Of a stretch of 64,000 nt of DNA, positions 47,001 to 56,799 are shown piece by piece. Position numbers and translations under genes: made by a program. Every line of letters begins with the position of its first letter. Position 1 is the stretch's first letter. Under the pieces are notes generated by a model, which searched no databases, was not told the DNA's origin, and was given only the letters and a program-made list of their open reading frames with translations. Location: positions 18,757,479 through 18,821,478 of the forward strand of contig OZ026608.1 in assembly GCA_964020085.1 (NCBI GenBank), given 5' to 3'. This DNA is from Micromussa lordhowensis (lineage: Eukaryota; Cnidaria; Anthozoa; Scleractinia; Lobophylliidae).

Positions 47001-49133
47001 GTGATAGTGAAAAAAAAATATCCTGCAAGAATACTTGTACCAAAAAAAATCATACACACGACAACTGTCGAAAAAAGCATCTTATATGGGGAAGGAAAGG
47101 GTTAAAAAAATCGTACCTGAACCAAATCACCCAAACACACCCTCAAAAGTCAAATGGTCCGCCCGTAACATCGACTCTTAAATCTTCAAATAATGTTGTA
47201 TTGTTTGGTTGTTTTTTGTGTTGTAATAGACGATGCAAGTGATGGAAGAAAACGAAGACATTGCTTTTCTTTATCACCTTGTTGAGGGTTACGCCGAGAG
47301 CAGTCTAGCGTGCCACATAGCATCCTTGGCTGGATTGCCAGACGAACTGGTCAAGAGAGCTCATCAGGTTGGGCAAGCACATCTTAACTTAGAAAGAAGA
47401 AATGTTGGCACCAGCATAATGGAACAAAGGAGAAATCTGAGTCCCCGATAGGATTCAAACCCGTAACCTCCCATATATTAGCCTGCGTCGCAGACGCTAC
47501 CTACCGCAGGTTTAACAAATCGAATGTGGTTTAGCGTGGTATGTAGTCTTATCGACAACGATACGCGTCATCACAGTGGTCAAAATGTTGTGGACTCAGA
47601 AACAATACGAAAAAAATGTCTGGGAAACGAGTAATGACGCGTACTCGTTAACGATAAGAGTTTAGAGCACGATTAAGCGCATTTCGATTTGTTTTTACCA
47701 CAATATCAACGTCAAAGAAAATGTTTTTTTTTTTCAGAGCGCGAGCTGAAAAAGGCATTGCGTGACACAACGGCGCGAGCAGCGTGGTTTGGACTCTTAT
47801 CGACCACGGCAAATTAGCCAATCAGATTGCGAGATAAGCAGTTGTGGTAAAATACTATTTACAGGGAATATGAAAGATGGGCATTATAAGACTCGCTTTG
47901 AGAAAGAGGCTAACGGAAGTCGGAAATGGCCTAAATTTGTAGAATCTGAATTGATTGTGTTATCTTGCAGGTTACAGAACTTACAAGATGCAATAAACCA
48001 ATCCCTAGAAAGGACACCAAAGATGACGAAGAACAAAGAAAAAGGTTTGCTTTTAATAGATATTTCGACTTGATTCCGTGTAAATTAAAATATGGCCGTA
48101 TATTATCGAAAATCATAGGGAGCTCCTCTTAACGCCAAAACATTCTTATCAGTTCTATCGTTGTTTTCCAACAACCTCACATCCTGTTTGCATTAATTAA
48201 GACCCATTGTGGCCTGTATTTTTCAGCTCAGTCACCAGAGACACGACTACTCGAAGAAAGTATGAAACGAGTGTATGCTAATAATTGTTGTTAACTTTTT
48301 GACTAAAAAAATGACAGAAAACGATTTCCATTATTTCATATGTACATACTGCTCTTTGTCTTTTGTCTTCAGTGAGTTCATATTTTTCTCATTAATCTCG
48401 TGAATGGGTGAGCCAAAAAGCCTAAACCACGCTGAACTTTGATTAATGTGTTTTTTTCATCAAGAAAATGCCAAAGTTTTAATTTTATGTTTATATTCGC
48501 CTGACTTATAGCCTGGACTTTTATCAATAACTTTGTTTACTAAGGAATGTTTTAGCAAGAAAATTGCAGACATAACATCTACGTATTGTGCGTGGGATTA
48601 TTAGTATTTTAATCGCAATTCTGTTATCGAAGGGAAGCTAAAAATTGCTACCACCATTTATGCTGTCTAGTCTATTGTATTGTACTGGCTTGGAAATAAA
48701 GTACCGTAAAGTCGAACGAGCACAATGTCACGATAAAAGGAGTCCGTTTTGCGATTTGCATATATTCCCTAATTTCCCAAAGAAGAAGTTTCTAAGCTAT
48801 GAAATGAAGAGTTGAAAAACTCAGGCTAAAATTCTCAAGATAGTTTACTGTCCGTGACGAAGCTTTTTCACAATCCAGTCGCGTAAAACCCTTTTTTTAG
48901 AGCACATTGTCCTCCCTCGTGAGTTCGAAGAGCAGAAAATAACCTTGGATTTAAGTCGACTAAGGACTTTGTTGATTTGAAAATATTGCCACCGCGGAGA
49001 ACATAATAAGCAGATTTTCTCCTTTGTTTGCAGGCACAAAGCCATCGTCACGAAGTTCTTGTCGCTTGACCTGGAAAATGACGACCCTGAAATGTTTCTT
49101 TCTGATCTCGTAAAAGCATTAGATGGTTGCTGA
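29002..49133 (+). CDS. MSH5: MSH5, meiotic MutS homologue
   Basis: Exons: 29002-29396, 31406-31527, 32166-32246, 33459-33527, 34189-34316, 36284-36393, 36999-37034, 37430-37521, 38306-38351, 39958-40096, 40836-40898, 41361-41432, 41765-41821, 41916-41988, 42480-42589, 42675-42755, 42852-42897, 43056-43097, 43459-43555, 44615-44704, 45088-45214, 45444-45593, 46205-46279, 46391-46534, 47230-47367, 47971-48044, 49034-49133. All phases fit, giving 918 residues (human 834). Conserved stretches include [18 protein letters not shown], the Walker A loop [25 protein letters not shown] and Walker [15 protein letters not shown]5 pairs with MSH4 as a clamp that stabilises meiotic crossover intermediates; it lacks the mismatch-reading domain. 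The first exon, a Ser/Thr-rich disordered region, is joined by frame only and is the least certain part; the second exon could instead start at 31404. Confidence 0.93.
30053..30695 (+). repeat. 320-bp direct tandem duplication
   Basis: Two copies (30053-30372 and 30373-30695) differ at only a few bases. Each contains GTACGGACTGGAAATCAGCT and ends CACCTTTAGAGGTGTC, the same sequence that forms the terminus of the adjoining element at 30681-31312. In MSH5 intron 1. Confidence 0.9.
30681..31312. mobile_element. 632-bp element with ~130-bp inverted ends
   Basis: Left end CCTTTAGAGGTGTCACACAT and right end GGACACCTCTAAAGG; the arms continue with GGTTTAAACTGTAG / CTACAGTTTAAACC and GAGCTGGCTATCA / TGATAGCCAGCTC. 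No coding capacity. Its right end lies 93 bp before MSH5 exon 2. Confidence 0.75.
31851..32003 (-). mobile_element. SINE fragment (family also at 40386-40668)
   Basis: Shares TACGAGCCAAGTGGCC, GATGGGATGCTAGTCCAT and TTGCCGGTACTCATTT with the longer copy at 40386-40668, in the same orientation. Only the 3' part of the SINE is present. In MSH5 intron 2. Confidence 0.65.
34383..34693 (+). repeat. CCCTA/CTCTA-type tandem array
   Basis: About 310 bp of degenerate CCCTACTCTA and CTACC units in MSH5 intron 5. Units resemble but are not the metazoan telomere repeat (CCCTAA). It starts 67 bp downstream of the exon 5 donor, and the open frames it generates are artefacts of the repeat. Confidence 0.85.
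35271..35807. mobile_element. MITE with TAGATCGTTTTCAC ends
   Basis: Left end TAGATCGTTTTCACTGTCAT, right end CACGTGAAAACGATCTA. Contains CAACATGGCGGCCGGAAAAT at 35471-35490. Same family as 43671-44255 (opposite orientation) and, more diverged, 4847-5456. In MSH5 intron 5. The neighbouring 34740-35220 includes another dispersed repeat with no identified ends. Confidence 0.85.
37785..38093. repeat. Long hairpin in MSH5 intron 8
   Basis: The first arm, with GGGCTGTAACTTAAAGAATG, pairs with the last arm, CATTCTTTAAGTTATAACCC; inner blocks CAGAAATGG / CCATTTCTG and AATGGCCAGGTTTG / CAAACTTGGCCATT continue the pairing. Looks like a MITE of about 310 bp. Confidence 0.75.
38098..39456. repeat. Inverted repeat enclosing MSH5 exon 9
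   Basis: Left arm 38098-38190 and right arm 39362-39456 are inverted copies of about 90% identity (for example TGTCTGTAGCTCATGCTCCC against its reverse complement). MSH5 exon 9 (38306-38351) and a TTAA element lie between them. They may be two oppositely inserted MITE copies. Confidence 0.8.
38467..39230. mobile_element. TTAA-flanked MITE with GGTGGC ends
   Basis: Ends TTAAGGTGGCTGAACACAGT and ACTGTGTTCGGCCACCTTAA with TTAA at both borders, a piggyBac-type target. About 756 bp inside, no transposase. In MSH5 intron 9. Confidence 0.8.
40386..40668 (-). mobile_element. tRNA-derived SINE in MSH5 intron 10
   Basis: On the minus strand the 5' end reads TGGCCTCATGGTTAGCATGA (A-box-like), followed by GGCCCCGGTTCAAGCCC (B box), then a body ending in TTGGCTCGTATACAGACTCG. 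This is a tRNA-like head plus SINE body. Confidence 0.7.
41165..41319. mobile_element. 155-bp palindromic MITE
   Basis: Left arm TTGTCCTATACTCTGACAAA then TTTATGCATAGC; the right arm is its reverse complement, ending TCAGAGTATTGGACAA. It ends 41 bp before MSH5 exon 12. Confidence 0.8.
43565..44370 (+). mobile_element. tRNA-derived SINE interrupted by a MITE
   Basis: Head 43565-43670 has A-box-like TGGCGTAATGTTGAG and B box GAGTTCGATTCCGG. After the MITE (43671-44255) the body resumes with TTAGTTCTCGCCTTGCTCTG, CTCCAGGTACTCCC and AATTCGAATTCGACCAGGGT. Lies in MSH5 intron 19. Confidence 0.7.
43671..44255. mobile_element. MITE nested in a SINE (TAGATCGTTTTCAC family)
   Basis: Ends TAGATCGTTTTCACGTGACG and CGTGACAGTGAAAACGATCTA minus its first base. 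It is the reverse orientation of the 35271-35807 copy and carries TTCCGGCCGCCATATTGGTG at 44020-44039. Confidence 0.85.
46655..46990 (+). repeat. Dispersed repeat, also at 55285-55600
   Basis: Shared landmarks in order: CATATAAAAAGTACGGGGGT, GGGGTTAAAAAGT, TCAGCCTCAAAAGGTCCACA, TTGGTACCTCTCAGGGGTGA, CACCCCCGTCCTTTTT. Ends not defined. In MSH5 intron 24. Intron 25 (47368-47970) also holds a tRNA-like relic near 47455 (AGGATTCAAACCC). Confidence 0.75.
48227..48259 (+). other. Candidate 33-nt cassette exon of MSH5
   Basis: Preceded by GTATTTTTCAG and followed by GTATGA. Its 33 nt keep the reading frame between exons 26 and 27 and would add [10 protein letters not shown] and flanking residues to the basic C-terminal linker. 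No conservation evidence is available here. Confidence 0.3.
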
Positions 49134-49716
49134 TTTTAAATAATTGATCATCTAACGTTTAAGAAGATTTGAGCACAATATGTAATTATGCTCGTTAAAA
49201 TGCTCCTCCGTATTGATATAGGACCAGCAAGTTCAACCACTTGCCCGCTAGCTCAATTTTGTTTTGTGGTACTCAAAATATTTCCCAAGTGTGCATTTCC
49301 TTTGTTCCATTGAAATTCTGGGTTTTAATTAGGATCGTGAATCAATTATTGGTTTCGAGCTCGGGTAATAGAGCATGTTCAACTGTGTTGTCAAGTTAGG
49401 CTAGAGCCTTGTGTTGAAGTCACAAATGTTTCTAAGGGGTAGTCGTTTCCGTTTTCCATTGAAAACGTCGTCTCGTGACAAAAGCACGAATCAATTACTG
49501 TCATCGTGTGACGTTAAATGACGTCACGTGTGATTTACGTATGGAACGAGGAAAACTTTCCATGCATGTCCGGTTGAACTCATAACCGCGTTTCGTTGCT
49601 GATGATGAAATCAAATTCGACTGACTTTTGTACAAGGAGGTGTGTTGACAAACAGTCCCTTAAAACAACCTGACAAGTATTACAACTGTGGACGCTCTCT
49701 TGATTCTGGAAAAAGT

Positions 49717-50328
49717 ATGAAACGTTGCAGGAAACATACAACTCATCGGAACTCTTTCGAAATTGCTTTGTTTGGAGCTGCCAGCGTGGGAAAAACTTCA
49801 CTTGTTCGACGTTCTTTTTATGGAGAATTCAACCATGAATACACTCCTACGGTTGAGGACTATTACCGCCATGAGATCCACAAAAATGGCGGCGTGACTG
49901 TTCTTGATGCCACTGATTGTGCAGGGAGTTTTCAGTTCCCTGCCATGAGGCAAGTAACAATACGTCGTGCTGCTGGGATTGTGTTGGTGTTTTCACTGGA
50001 CAGTGTATTTTCGTTTCACGAGTTGCAGAGAATATTGGACGAGGTCATTGCAGCTAAATCCGAGGAAGGTGTTCCGATTATCGTGGTTGGCAACAAAAGA
50101 GACTTGAATGTACGGGAAGTCCGAGAGGAAGACATAACGGAATTAATCCGACTGAACAGTTCGGATAAAATCAGACTGCGGTACGTTGAGACGTCCGCTA
50201 AAGACAGTGACAATGTGAACGAAGTGTTTGAACAACTTCTCAGACTTCTTATGCCGGAGCCTCCACCAAAGAAGAGCATAATTAAAGTTTTTAACTTCAA
50301 AGCTAAAGAAAAATGCAGTATCATGTAA
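49717..50328 (+). CDS. Ras-family small GTPase, RASD/DIRAS-like
   Basis: Intronless, 203 residues. G1 loop GAASVGKTS (20-28), switch I YTPTVEDY (42-49), G3 DCAGSFQFPAM (67-77), G4 NKRD (126-129), G5 ETSAK (158-162) and C-terminal CSIM, a CAAX box suited to farnesylation and membrane anchoring. FPAM after switch II and TVEDYYR resemble RASD1/RASD2 and DIRAS. Residues matching Ras Gly12, Gly13 and Gln61 are Ala22, Ser23 and Ser71, so intrinsic and GAP-stimulated hydrolysis should be weak. The frame is open upstream to 49642 but has no earlier ATG; 49717 gives a normal N-terminus. It follows MSH5 by 584 bp on the same strand. Confidence 0.92.
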   Translation: MKRCRKHTTHRNSFEIALFGAASVGKTSLVRRSFYGEFNHEYTPTVEDYYRHEIHKNGGVTVLDATDCAGSFQFPAMRQVTIRRAAGIVLVFSLDSVFSFHELQRILDEVIAAKSEEGVPIIVVGNKRDLNVREVREEDITELIRLNSSDKIRLRYVETSAKDSDNVNEVFEQLLRLLMPEPPPKKSIIKVFNFKAKEKCSIM

Positions 50329-50463
50329 ATTATTGAGAGTGTTTTGTACGAAGCAACTTGAAAATTATTAGACATTGTTCGTGCTTTTCAGTTCTTGCTT
50401 TGTGAATTAATTTATTGAAAATATTGTACATAGTTGAATTGAGCCGGCTGGAGTAAGTTATTA

Positions 50464-50469
50464 TTAAAT
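50464..50469 (+). terminator. Possible poly(A) signal ATTAAA
   Basis: ATTAAA 136 bp after the GTPase stop codon, followed by a TTTTGTTGTCGTTTG stretch. Positional inference. Confidence 0.35.
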
Positions 50470-52030
50470 GCGATTATGAAGACTTTTGTTGTCGTTTGAT
50501 TGTTGAAAACACGGCAAGTCGGGGCAAGAGAAATGTTTTCCTTCGTGGGAAAGGAATTTGAATAGTAATTATGAAGTATGCAAACAAATACATGAGTCTT
50601 TGGACCGCTAGTCAGTTATTAACTTCATGGACAGTTTGACTTAATTACGTGCACTAAAGCATATCAAATTGTAAAGCAAAAAATCGCGTCTATTTAATGG
50701 TATTCTCAAGTCATACATCATGGAAAGAAGCCGAAAAGACAATCATGGAATAATTATTTTTTTTGTTTCCTTGGCGTTTTCGTCGCGCTCGATCGCGTCT
50801 TTATTGCTCTCCGCACGAAACTTGGCTGTTGACTAAGAGGGTGTGTATTGCCAGCGGATGTTTGCTTTGCTTGACCGCATGGCCGTGGATAAAGTTCCGC
50901 TCTCTTTGGCAGCTCCTTGTCAACTAAGAGAATAGCACAATCTACGTAATAAATGACACTTTCGTTTGGAAGACTCATCACCCAACCGCAAAAAAAAAAC
51001 CATGCTAATATTTTAAATCGACTAAATCAGATCATGGCGAATGGTCGCTGAGATGTCGTAGAAACCACAGTCTTGCAAATCAACGTTGACTTGATTGTTT
51101 TTCTTTGAAATCCTCGCCTTGAATTTAATCTGCTTTAGATTGTTTATTTGCACTGCCTTAAAATAAACTTCATGTGCGGGAGTCAAAATACTGAATTTGT
51201 AAAGTCTATAAAGTACTTGTCCAAACTTGAGCCTGTTTTGACCGCGTTTCTTGCTCAGGTGGAACTAATTTCTCTTGATTATCCATGGACATCTATCCAG
51301 CCGATTCCAATCCTTGAACGTAATGTTGCCCAAAATATTTTAAAGTTGTCATGGGACTAAAATGCTTCTGTAGGAATAAATTATTTTGCCATTTTTCTTA
51401 GAACTGGACCACCAAGAACGGCATGTTTTTGTTATCTCTTGCTATAATGATTATACCTTGATAGTATTCTCGGCAGAAATAACCTTAGTACTTTTCAGCA
51501 TCTCGTAAAAAAAAGAAACAAGTGAAATAAAATACCGCTCCAACGGAAAACAATTTCCACCGGACAAGATGGTGGGTGTATTTTTCGTTTTTCTTTTTTT
51601 TTTTGCAACTAATATATCTTCCCGCCCGCGGCTAAAATGATCTGGTCAACAGACATATTGAATTGAACTTGAACAGTATTAATGATTCTTTTTTGCAGCG
51701 ACTGTTGTCTTCTCACTCGCAACTGAGTATAACTGAGCAAATATATATATCTTGTATTTATCTTGAACAAATCGATATGCTCACTGGCGTTTTTTCCTTG
51801 CATAAAACCTGTCATTTTAAAATGGACTTTAAGTTGGGTTTTAACTTCATGACGCAATAGCTCTTGGTAACTCTTCCTTCTTCCTTTCTAATAAAGTGAA
51901 TTTTAATTTAAACTTGTCTAACGTATCTCGGAAATAAACGCTAATAAATACTCATTAAAGAAATTACACATGTCAGGTGCTTTGTATTAATCGAAATTTA
52001 CTTTTCGTGGGGCGTTTACTATATCGTTTA
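50470..52030. other. Intergenic, nothing recognised
   Basis: AT-rich spacer downstream of the GTPase gene. Open frames of 60-82 residues overlap on both strands and show no family resemblance. Confidence 0.5.
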
Positions 52031-52235
52031 CTATATCGTACTTTATTATTCAACAAATTGTAACACTATCCAAATATGGTCATGATGCTCTCGATATCTG
52101 TCATCCGTAGGTAACAGATATCCAGCGGTATACGTAGCTTCGTACGTAGGAAGAAAAAATGAAGTGAGAAAATGTCGACAGAAAGATTTACAAGGATTTA
52201 GGCTGTTTTGTTATCAATTTGTTGAATAATAAAAC
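52031..52235. repeat. Inverted repeat TTTATTATTCAACAAATTG
   Basis: TTTATTATTCAACAAATTG near 52041 and its reverse complement near 52214 enclose about 150 bp. It abuts the MITE at 52232-52347. Confidence 0.7.
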
Positions 52236-52347
52236 AATTATCCTGCTCAATCTCGCGGAATATCGTCTGATTTTAGCCGACTCGGCCTACGGCCTCGTCA
52301 GCTAAGTATCAGACGATATTCCGCGCGATGTCGCATAATAATTGTTA
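52232..52347. mobile_element. Palindromic MITE with ACAATTAT ends
   Basis: Arms AACAATTATCCTGC and ATAATAATTGTT; inner arms GGAATATCGTCTGAT and ATCAGACGATATTCC flank a CCGACTCGGCCTACGGC core. Same design as 16990-17110. Bases 52348-53203 hold nothing else recognised. Confidence 0.7.
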
Positions 52348-53203
52348 AATATCACTAAAATGAAATGAATAGATCAAAAGAAATAAAAGGAGAAATATTA
52401 AAATGCTTAAAATACTAAAAATTGTACCCACGAATAATAAAACTCGATGTATTTCGGACCTAAAATTTTAAACATTCTCCTATTTCTTGCCCCCATATGA
52501 TCCGGTTCGATTCCCACACACGACAGAATTAATTGCGATCGATAACTATTTTTAACATTGCCGATTCGACAAAGAAAACTCCATGTATGACGTTGTAAAA
52601 TCAGCAGACAAGATAGGACAGCTAGGCGAAACAAAAGCCGCTGACGACAATAAATGAAACCGGTTTTCAGTTCTGTTCAATTTCTAACAGGAAAATGAAG
52701 TCATCCTTTAATTTACAGCTACAAAAGGGCAATAAAAAGTCGATTTGCTGACGTCAATGTCCTCAGTGTTTGAGAGGTGACCTATTCGATAGGGCACCCC
52801 TGATCTACTGTTAAATTCACGGCCTACCGCGCTGCCAGGGGCTACTCATAAAGCAAACGGGGAATTATTGCGGATATACGTCTGGCTAAAATAATTGTTT
52901 ATCATATAGTCAGTCAGTGACGCAAGCTTCTCGGAAAGACGAATCCTAATTCTTCGGAATTCCTTTCTAGTTTCGAATAGCTTTCATTATACCTTATTAG
53001 GGAAGTATACATCAGTCTCCTCCAAAGTCTGTTTACCCGAATTCTCTCAGCCGTTGAAGACTCCATCATTTTTCAACCCCAAATTTCTTACCAGATGTGT
53101 GATAAAAAAAACAAACTATCATAGAGTCCAGCTTCAGCTTCTTTCAATTATCAAGGAACTTTCTGCTGTTCCGGATTGTAATAAAATTTTGGAATGAAGC
53201 CTT

Positions 53204-53518
53204 GGGTGCTTACCATTTGTCAGAAAAAACCGGTTGGGATAACCATTAAATAATGATAAGGGTTTTTTCAAAATCGACAAACCAACCAAACAAGATAGTG
53301 CCTAACATTTACAATTCGATTTCCAGCAATTGTTTTACGTTGACGAGAGACTGGAAACTGGGAAATTAACAAGTGGATAGAAAATTTCCGACGTTCCGTT
53401 CCGAATGGAAAAAGGGGACTGACCGCTGGAGGTAGTCCATAATTTCCGAACTCAAATTGCTGTTCCATGTGACTTTCAACAGAAATTCGGGTTTTTTTTA
53501 GCTAAATGGTAAGCACCC
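53204..53518. mobile_element. 315-bp MITE with GGGTGCTTACCATTT ends
   Basis: Left GGGTGCTTACCATTTGTCAG, right AAATGGTAAGCACCC, with AAAAAACC / GGTTTTTTTT inside each arm. Ends 115 bp before the TMEM69 start codon. Confidence 0.8.
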
Positions 53519-53630
53519 GTTTTTCGAAGAGCCCGGATGCTCCCGATGAGAACTCACCGTGTGGGAGACTGGGTAAGAATCAAGGTATGAACAGCAACAG
53601 CACTACGATTGCACAGCGGTTGTAAACGCA

Positions 53631-53641
53631 AGATGGCGGCC
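53631..53641 (+). promoter_or_regulatory. YY1-like site over the TMEM69 start codon
   Basis: AAGATGGCGGC at 53630-53640 matches the YY1 consensus (AANATGGCG), here placed so its ATG is the start codon. Such sites near the initiation codon are typical of TATA-less housekeeping and mitochondrial genes. No TATA box is visible upstream. Confidence 0.4.
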
Positions 53642-56268
53642 TTTCAGTTTCTTCTCCGGCGAGCAAGACATTTTGATACAATACTACTCAGGTCTTCTCT
53701 TTTTGGCAACAACATTGCTTGTAATATTAGATGTATATCTCAAGGAAAGATTTATGATTTTAAATTGGAGCAGAAGAAGCTTGGAAAGGTAGGATTTACA
53801 ACTAAACTTTATACAGAAGCTTTGTGGTTCCTGTTGAGGTGGCCTGCCAGCAAGCTCACCTGATCAAGGGTTTTGTGCGAGCTGAGAAGTCAGGAGTGTA
53901 ATGCCAGTGAGCGAGTGAAAAATGTAAATACCAAGCCAGCTCGCAGGGGAGGATATAAAATGGTCAGTACAAAACGGAGACTGCGCACCGCAGACCGCAG
54001 ACTGCATACCAGGGGTCCCGGGGCGGGGGGCGGAGGGGAAGCGTACTCCCTTATATGGGCTACATAGGTATGTGCGGCCCCAAGGGTTATGGTTTCAGCC
54101 GTTTTGGTCATAAATAGGGTATACTTTTTGCTCTTGTCTTAACTGGGTATGTTTTTTTTACAAGAAACTACTTTCTAATCATTATTAATAAGATCATCAA
54201 CCAAAGCCCTTCATAAATTATGTTTAGGGCAAAGTTTTGGTCAAGTCATAAAAAGTGTAGGAAAAGTCACAGATTTTGGTCATAAATAGGGTAAGGGTTT
54301 TGGTAAGTGGGCTGCACACCCCCACCCAAATTTTCTAGGAGTACCCCTTGGGTCAAGGGTAAAACACAGACTGAGGGTAAAATGCAGACTGCATACTTTT
54401 AAATTGAATCGTGTTACCATTTCCATCATTGAGAGCTAGCCATAAACAGGCTAAACAGAGCGTTATTTAGGCTAACCTGGGTAATATGCAGGCTAACTGG
54501 AGTGATATTCAGTCTAACCAGAGTGGAGACTTTCACTGTGATTAACCTGAATAAACCTGTTTACAGCACTAGATAATGGAAATTTAACGATCTACACTTA
54601 AAAAGTTTGCAGTATGCATTTTACCCCTGATCTGCACTGACTGAGATATAAAATGGAATGGCCCTTACTGCAATGTATAAATTGAGTTTCAAAATTTGAT
54701 AGATCAGATTGTGAGGAGGGTGGGAGGGAGTGGGAGAAGAATGGAAATTCTTCAATCTCCTTCCCAGAAACTATGCAGTTTTGATCAGTGCTACACCTGA
54801 CACTTCCTGCTTCAAGCATGCAAGCTTCAAAGTTCAATATTATGTTTTCTGAACAGGGGCCAGGGGTAGAGAGACCAACTGTAGTGACTGCTGGAGGTTC
54901 AACTTCCAATTTCACCCCAATGTCCTGATTACTGGTGCTGACCAAATGGACTGTGGTCCCTGAGAATGAGATTGAGGAGTCCCTCCACTAACCCTGCCCC
55001 TCTCCTCCCACATTGGCATTTTTGCCGGTAGCCTGTTCTTTTTGCCTTATCCCCCAGTAGGGGCCATGTTTACACAACACAAGCTTGTTCCATGATTTCA
55101 AGTAACCCAAACGACAGTCATTTTTTCTATCAAGACATTTATGCAAGATACACCAAAGTGTCCATATGCTAGGGAGGTAAGCAGATGCTCACCTCCAACA
55201 TCAAGCTGACTGCTTAAATTAGTAGCCTTGTTATGGATCATTGGGCCTTGTAACATATGCAAGCCTTTTTGCTGTTGTGACATTTGAGGTGAATTCCGGG
55301 GGCAGGGGGCAGGGAATCTCATATATAAAAACGGGGGTGCTCATCATATCTTTTGGGGGTTAAAAAGTAGTTTTGATACTTCAGGGCGTTTAGCCTCAAA
55401 AGGTCCACAGTGAGAGCTTTAGCAGTAACTTTTCGGGTATTGAGCCAAAAAATGTGACGGGAGATAATGTGTTGTTTTGGAACTTGGTACCTCTTAGAAG
55501 TAAAAATGTCAATCCTTACCCGCAATACGGGATCTTGATAGGGGTTCTTTTCAAAATTTCCAACAAACACTCCTGTCCTTTTTTATATGGGATTTTTTGC
55601 TCAGGGTGAATTATGGAGGATTTTTTATTAGCCTCGATTCAAGCAGTGACAAATATCCTCCACTGTTCACCAATATTAGAACCAAACTGACTTATACAAA
55701 CCAAACTGACAACAGTTGTTATTCTCTGTAGTCAAGAAGTGGCTCACATCATTTGGTTTGTCGTGGTCCATACCAGACCTTAACATTTGTCAGACCGGTG
55801 AGTAGCCAACCACAAGGCAACTTCTTGACAGATCTGAAATCCAGTCCTCCAGCGGCTCTTTATCTAGGATTCTCAGGAGCAATTCCATTTTGCGGCTTGG
55901 CTGTCATGGCTTTAACTTTCCCTGAACACTTGCATCTCATTGCTCATGCACAACAAGCTTATGGAGCATGCATTCTCTCCTTCCTTGGAGCCATACACTG
56001 GGGTTTTGCTTTGGCTAAGACAAGTGAACTTAAACCAGACTGGAGTACACTTGGCTACAGTGTCACCCCCTCGCTCATTGCATGGCTTGCTTTGCTTGCA
56101 AAGCCAGTGCCAGGACTACTAACATTATGTATTGGGCTTGGGATAGCGCTATCAAGAGATCTGAACACACTTTACTTTCCAGCATGGTATTATGCCTTAA
56201 GAAAAGCACTTTCTACATTAGCTGTGAGTTCTATTGGGTTAACTGCAGCTGTTGTGTTTTTTCATTAG
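53633..56268 (+). CDS. TMEM69: TMEM69-like mitochondrial membrane protein
   Basis: Two exons, 53633-53788 and 55732-56268, both phase 0, 230 residues (human 247). Exon 1 encodes an Arg-rich, acid-free N-terminus (MAAFQFLLRRARHF) that looks like a mitochondrial presequence. Exon 2 carries the DUF3429/TMEM69 domain with about five membrane helices: LYLGFSGAIPF, AYGACILSFLGAIHWGFAL and PSLIAWLALLAKPVPGL are characteristic. Function of the family is not established; localisation to the mitochondrial inner membrane is inferred. The single intron is filled with dispersed repeats. Confidence 0.9.
54044..54350 (+). repeat. TTTTGGTCATAAATAGGGTA repeat in the TMEM69 intron
   Basis: Same element as 21420-21850: starts ACTCCCTTATATGGGCTACA, includes ATTTTGGTCATAAATAGGGT, ends GGAGTACCCCTTGG. 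Around it (53980-54020, 54360-54400, 54600-54630) are CAGACTGCAT blocks, direct and inverted. Confidence 0.75.
55285..55600 (+). repeat. Dispersed repeat, also at 46655-46990
   Basis: Carries AAAACGGGGGTGCTCATCAT, GGGGGTTAAAAAGTAG, TAGCCTCAAAAGGTCCACAG, ACTTGGTACCTCTTAGAAGT and CACTCCTGTCCTTTTTTATA in the same order as the copy in MSH5 intron 24. Confidence 0.75.
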
Positions 56269-56373
56269 TCAGTTAGATACTATACCAGGCACGTTTAAGA
56301 CAAAAAATGGCAAAGTGATGATTCAAATCGCCTAAGAGTAAGAGTCATTGTGCGATACGGGTGTCTGTAAGGG

Positions 56374-56795
56374 TTAACCCTTACAATTATTGAGAGCTTG
56401 TCACTGTCAAGTCAGCGATATTTATGCTAACCTGAGCGCCATTTAGACTAACTGTAGTGCCTTTTCGCCATTTCGTTTACATTTCGCCCTACTGTAGTGA
56501 TTTTAAAATCATTTTATGAAAATCTTGTGGATATTTCACAATGAAAAGATGTGAATTGCTGCTGTTTCCTAGAATTTGTCACGGAAAGTACTTCATTTAT
56601 TTGGTGAAAATGAGACAAATGGCATAAAATATGCATTTGTCAGAATGATTCAACGACAATGATTTTTATAGAATTTGATATACAAAACATTCACAGTCTC
56701 ACCCTGTAAACTTAGGTATTCAAATTTCAGAACTAATCAAGTATCTCGTTGAAGTTCAAATCACCGAACAAGGAAAAAAACTGTTACAGGGTTAA
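56374..56795. mobile_element. TTAA-flanked short element
   Basis: Ends TTAACCCTTACAATTATTGA and ACTGTTACAGGGTTAA, with TTAA at both borders. About 414 bp inside, no coding capacity. Lies 105 bp after the TMEM69 stop codon, perhaps in its 3' UTR. Confidence 0.6.
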
Positions 56796-56799
56796 ACTA

